Shown here piece by piece: positions 61,759 to 64,000 of a stretch of DNA of 64,000 nucleotides (position 1 is the first letter of the stretch; each line of letters opens with the position of its first letter). Under the pieces are notes generated by a model. The model saw nothing but the letters and a program-made list of their open reading frames with translations, did no database searches and was not told the origin of the DNA. The stretch is from positions 1 to 64,000 of the forward strand of contig CAVSLJ010000006.1 of the NCBI GenBank assembly GCA_963728875.1, given 5' to 3'. The position numbers and the translations under genes are program-made. The stretch is from DASUPK01 sp963728875. Lineage in GTDB: Bacteria > Actinomycetota > Thermoleophilia > Solirubrobacterales > 70-9.

Positions 61759-63630
61759 CTAGCGCGCCGAGAGATCGGCGGTCAGGGATCGCTGCACCGC
61801 CGTGACCTCCCTGAATGCGTCCCGCAGATATCGCCGGGTGAGCGGATCGAGCCGCTTGGGGTCGATCCGGTTGTCCGGCTGGCGTCCCTGCTCGAGCTGG
61901 TCGACCTGATGCTCGAGCCGCAGCGCGCTGAAGAGCTCGAACGCCTCCTCGAGTATCCGCGCCTCGTCCCGTTCCAACATCCCTTCGCCGGTTGCGGCCC
62001 GTAGGCGCTCGAGGGTCGGGGTGATGCGGACATCTGCCCGGAGAGCTGCGTAGCGGGCGAGGTCGACGATCGGCAACAGCCCGCCGTGCTTGATGTCGAA
62101 GGTCCCCTTCTGCTCGCCGGAGCCCTCGACGACGATGTCGTGCCTGAAGCCCGTGGGGGGCTTCGCGGCCAGCGCCAGCCGCAGCATCCACCGCTCCAGC
62201 CTCTGCCGGTCGCCCTTCTCGAAGAGGAGCTGCTTGACGTCGATACCCGTCGATTGGCCGTAGACGATGCGGCCGTCGAGCAGGATCGATATCGCGATCA
62301 GGACGCGGTTGTCACTCGGCCGGGTCAGCCACTGCTCGATCGCACGCTGCCAGTCCTCGATCGAGCTCGCCGAGAACGCACCGGAGGCGGTGACCCCGTG
62401 CGGGTCGAGGCGCCAGCCGATCACGCGCACGCAATCGGCGACGTGCGCCGCGAGGCCCCGCATGTAGTCCCCGATCCGGCTCGACGCCAGGGTGCGGCCG
62501 GCCTCCGAGAGCGGGTCATTTTCGGGCACGTCTCTCCACGCCATGCCGGAGTCGACGTCAGAGGAGGGAACGGGCTCGCGTCTGCCGTGGCTGCCCAGGG
62601 ACATCCAGCAGAACTCGGCGGGCGGCGGACCCTCGGTCTCGATGCCCAGCTCGATCATCCGGACGATCAGCGCATCGGCGACGGCCGAGGTCACCTCGCC
62701 TATCTGGAGCGGCGAAAGCTCCGCGCGATGGAGGGTGACGACGGTCGAGTTCAGGCGGCCGGCGATGTTGCGGAGCTCGTCCTTGCTCTTGGCCTTTGCG
62801 ATCGCCCGGCGCAGCACGAACGGGGATCCGGTCTCGGCAGCGACCAGGTCGATCGCGACGATCACGCCGATCACCTCGGATCGAGGAGAGAACACGGGAA
62901 CGTGCCGAATGTCGTGATCGATCATGGTCAGCATGACGTCAGCGCCCGTCTGATCGCCCGTCACGCCGAAGACGGGCGTCGTCATGGCCGCGCTCACCGG
63001 GTCGTCCGGTGAGAGGGGGCCCGCGACCACCATCGAGCGCAGATCGCTGTCGGTGACGATCCCGTAGTTGCCCTGCCCGAGCTCGACGATGATCGAGCTC
63101 ACCTGCCGGGTGTCCATCAGCTTTGCCGCTTCGCGCAGCGTCGTGTCCGGGGTGCAGATCACCGGCGGGCGGAGCACCAGTGCGGAGGCGGGTTGCTGCG
63201 CAACCTCGGGGCTCGGCGGCGCGATCTCGTCCACGCGCCGGCGGTTTCGGTCGAGAAGCGAGCGGGTCAGGAACCGCAGGCTCGCGGGTTGGCCGAGCAT
63301 CGGGACGACGTCATCCGCGTCCAGCGAGTAGCAGAGCGTGTCCTCGTGGGCCCTCGCCTCGTAACGGGAAGGAAGGCCGGAGAGCACCGAGGGGTGGCCG
63401 AACATCTCGCCCTCGCCGAGCAGGTCCACGGGCCTTCCCTGGTCGAGCAACTCGACCGATCCCCGCCTGACTATCCGGATCCGGCCTTGGGACAGCCTCC
63501 CCTGGGGAATGATCGTCGTGCCGGCGGGAAAGAACTCGACCTCGGTTCGGCTGGCGAGTTCCTCGAGGGCCTGCTCGTCGAGACCGCTGAAAGGGTCTCG
63601 CCCCCCCAGGAACTCGGCGATGTCGTGCAT
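61759..63630 (-). CDS. cNMP-binding/CBS/DUF294 nucleotidyltransferase-like signalling protein
   Basis: 623 residues. Residues about 10-130 are a cyclic-nucleotide-binding-like beta roll (FFPAGTTIIPQGR, GEMFGHPSVLSG). Residues about 150-290 hold two CBS motifs (TLREAAKLMDTRQVSSIIVE, IDHDIRHVPVFS). A DUF294 NT domain follows with SLGSHGRREPVPSSDVDSGM and the DUF294 C-terminal helical domain ends in LEHQVDQLEQG. Such proteins are thought to regulate acetate/cation transporters. Follows the STAS gene and precedes the exonuclease gene in one transcript. Confidence 0.87.
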   Translation of the reverse strand: MHDIAEFLGGRDPFSGLDEQALEELASRTEVEFFPAGTTIIPQGRLSQGRIRIVRRGSVELLDQGRPVDLLGEGEMFGHPSVLSGLPSRYEARAHEDTLCYSLDADDVVPMLGQPASLRFLTRSLLDRNRRRVDEIAPPSPEVAQQPASALVLRPPVICTPDTTLREAAKLMDTRQVSSIIVELGQGNYGIVTDSDLRSMVVAGPLSPDDPVSAAMTTPVFGVTGDQTGADVMLTMIDHDIRHVPVFSPRSEVIGVIVAIDLVAAETGSPFVLRRAIAKAKSKDELRNIAGRLNSTVVTLHRAELSPLQIGEVTSAVADALIVRMIELGIETEGPPPAEFCWMSLGSHGRREPVPSSDVDSGMAWRDVPENDPLSEAGRTLASSRIGDYMRGLAAHVADCVRVIGWRLDPHGVTASGAFSASSIEDWQRAIEQWLTRPSDNRVLIAISILLDGRIVYGQSTGIDVKQLLFEKGDRQRLERWMLRLALAAKPPTGFRHDIVVEGSGEQKGTFDIKHGGLLPIVDLARYAALRADVRITPTLERLRAATGEGMLERDEARILEEAFELFSALRLEHQVDQLEQGRQPDNRIDPKRLDPLTRRYLRDAFREVTAVQRSLTADLSAR

Positions 63631-63638
63631 TCGCTAGG

Positions 63639-64000
63639 TCAGCCGGCGATCGCCGACGCGGCTTCCTCAACCGTCGGCCTGATTGGGATCACTCGATCGA
63701 TGCCCATCACCGAGAGGATGCGGAGGATCTGCTCGGTGCCGGCCGCCACGGCCAGGTGTTCCGTTCCATCGTCGTGGTTCTGCGCCTCGCGCGAGAGCAG
63801 AAGGGCCCGCACCCCGCTCGAGTCGATGAACTCGCACTCGGTCAGATCGACCACGATTCCCTTCGAATCGGCCGCAACGGCGGTCCGCAGCTCGCCGCGG
63901 AGCTCCTCCTCGTGGGACATGTCGACTTCGCCCGCGACGCGAACGACGTATACGTCAGCAGGCCCGGGCCCCGAGTTGATCTCGAACTGCGGAATGTCTG
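63639..64000 (-). CDS. STAS-domain protein, N-terminus beyond the window
   Basis: The visible part starts in frame before the first ATG: VYVVRVAGEVDMSHEEELRG is the usual STAS N-terminal strand and helix, so the gene extends past 64000. VVDLTECEFIDSSGVRALLL contains the phosphorylatable Ser in DSSGV. The C-terminus is ILSVMGIDRVIPIRPTVEE. Anti-sigma factor antagonist-like; adjacent to the cNMP/CBS protein. Confidence 0.85.
   Translation of the reverse strand, partial: DIPQFEINSGPGPADVYVVRVAGEVDMSHEEELRGELRTAVAADSKGIVVDLTECEFIDSSGVRALLLSREAQNHDDGTEHLAVAAGTEQILRILSVMGIDRVIPIRPTVEEAASAIAG

Overview
The window is high-GC bacterial DNA with densely packed genes, GTG/TTG starts, many 1-4 base stop/start overlaps and several start codons that follow a TANNNT box by only 6-9 bases (leaderless transcripts). 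Gene content (WS/DGAT wax ester/TAG synthase, MptB-like polyprenyl-phosphate mannosyltransferase, GH76, NlpC/P60 endopeptidase, STAS proteins, KdpFABC) points to Actinomycetota. The class Thermoleophilia (Solirubrobacterales-like) is my best guess, inferred from overall flavour and not proven.

Layout. 0-5.2 kb: a kinase-fold-like protein coupled to a class III aminotransferase, then a patatin / SCP2-hydrolase / glycerophosphodiesterase lipid-breakdown operon. 5.3-7.2 kb: a lower-GC patch that begins with the 3' half of a tRNA-Met gene, carries a SnoaL-like and a PAP2 gene, and ends at a 12-bp repeat of the tRNA sequence beside a decayed VOC gene. 7.2-17 kb: a reductase, secreted proteins (propeller with RTX tail, aryl-sulfotransferase-like, SGNH esterase, GH76), an amine oxidase and a STAS protein. 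17-21 kb: a zinc-ribbon/HTH protein and two GT-C-like membrane glycosyltransferases broken by several frameshifts. 21-27.6 kb: SHOCT and DoxX proteins, lipase, WS/DGAT, thioesterase, hydrolase and NlpC/P60. 27.6-34 kb: OsmC, ArsR, DUF2892, MMPL, a repeat-containing secreted protein and a persulfide dioxygenase-rhodanese fusion. 34-39.7 kb: an esterase-Baeyer-Villiger monooxygenase fusion and a threonine ammonia-lyase/RidA pair. 39.7-45.3 kb: a gamma-glutamyl-amine type set (glutamine synthetase-like ligase, ALDH, SDR, APC-Usp permease). 45.3-54.4 kb: a long kdp potassium locus. 54.4-59.2 kb: a PuuD-like hydrolase and a glycerol/glycerol-3-phosphate operon. 59.2-64 kb: an APC permease with a predicted 34-residue companion, a DEDDh exonuclease, a cNMP/CBS/DUF294 protein and a STAS protein cut by the window end.

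How the genes fit together. Patatin, GDPD and the glycerol kinase/G3P dehydrogenase set could carry phospholipid head groups and glycerol into central metabolism, while WS/DGAT and the thioesterase point to neutral-lipid storage. RidA overlaps the threonine ammonia-lyase gene, which fits removal of its reactive enamine products. OsmC/ArsR/DUF2892 and the dioxygenase-rhodanese protein suggest reactive sulfur or peroxide handling. The kdp locus is the most unusual large unit: gene order F-A-C-B, a KdpD split into two proteins at opposite ends of the operon, an extra 26-residue membrane ORF before kdpF, and two additional genes (an unrecognised 165-residue protein and a membrane-anchored Usp protein).

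Two cross-cutting observations stand out. First, a roughly 95-base structured repeat occurs three times (20814, 21501, 43273), each with imperfect terminal inverted repeats that covary, and each placed 0-12 bases beyond the stop codon of a minus-strand gene. Second, about a dozen single frameshifts interrupt otherwise well preserved plus-strand genes, concentrated at 12-21 kb and including kdpA. These look more like sequence or assembly errors than decay, but this cannot be settled here. No CRISPR array, rRNA, complete tRNA, insertion sequence or integrase was seen.
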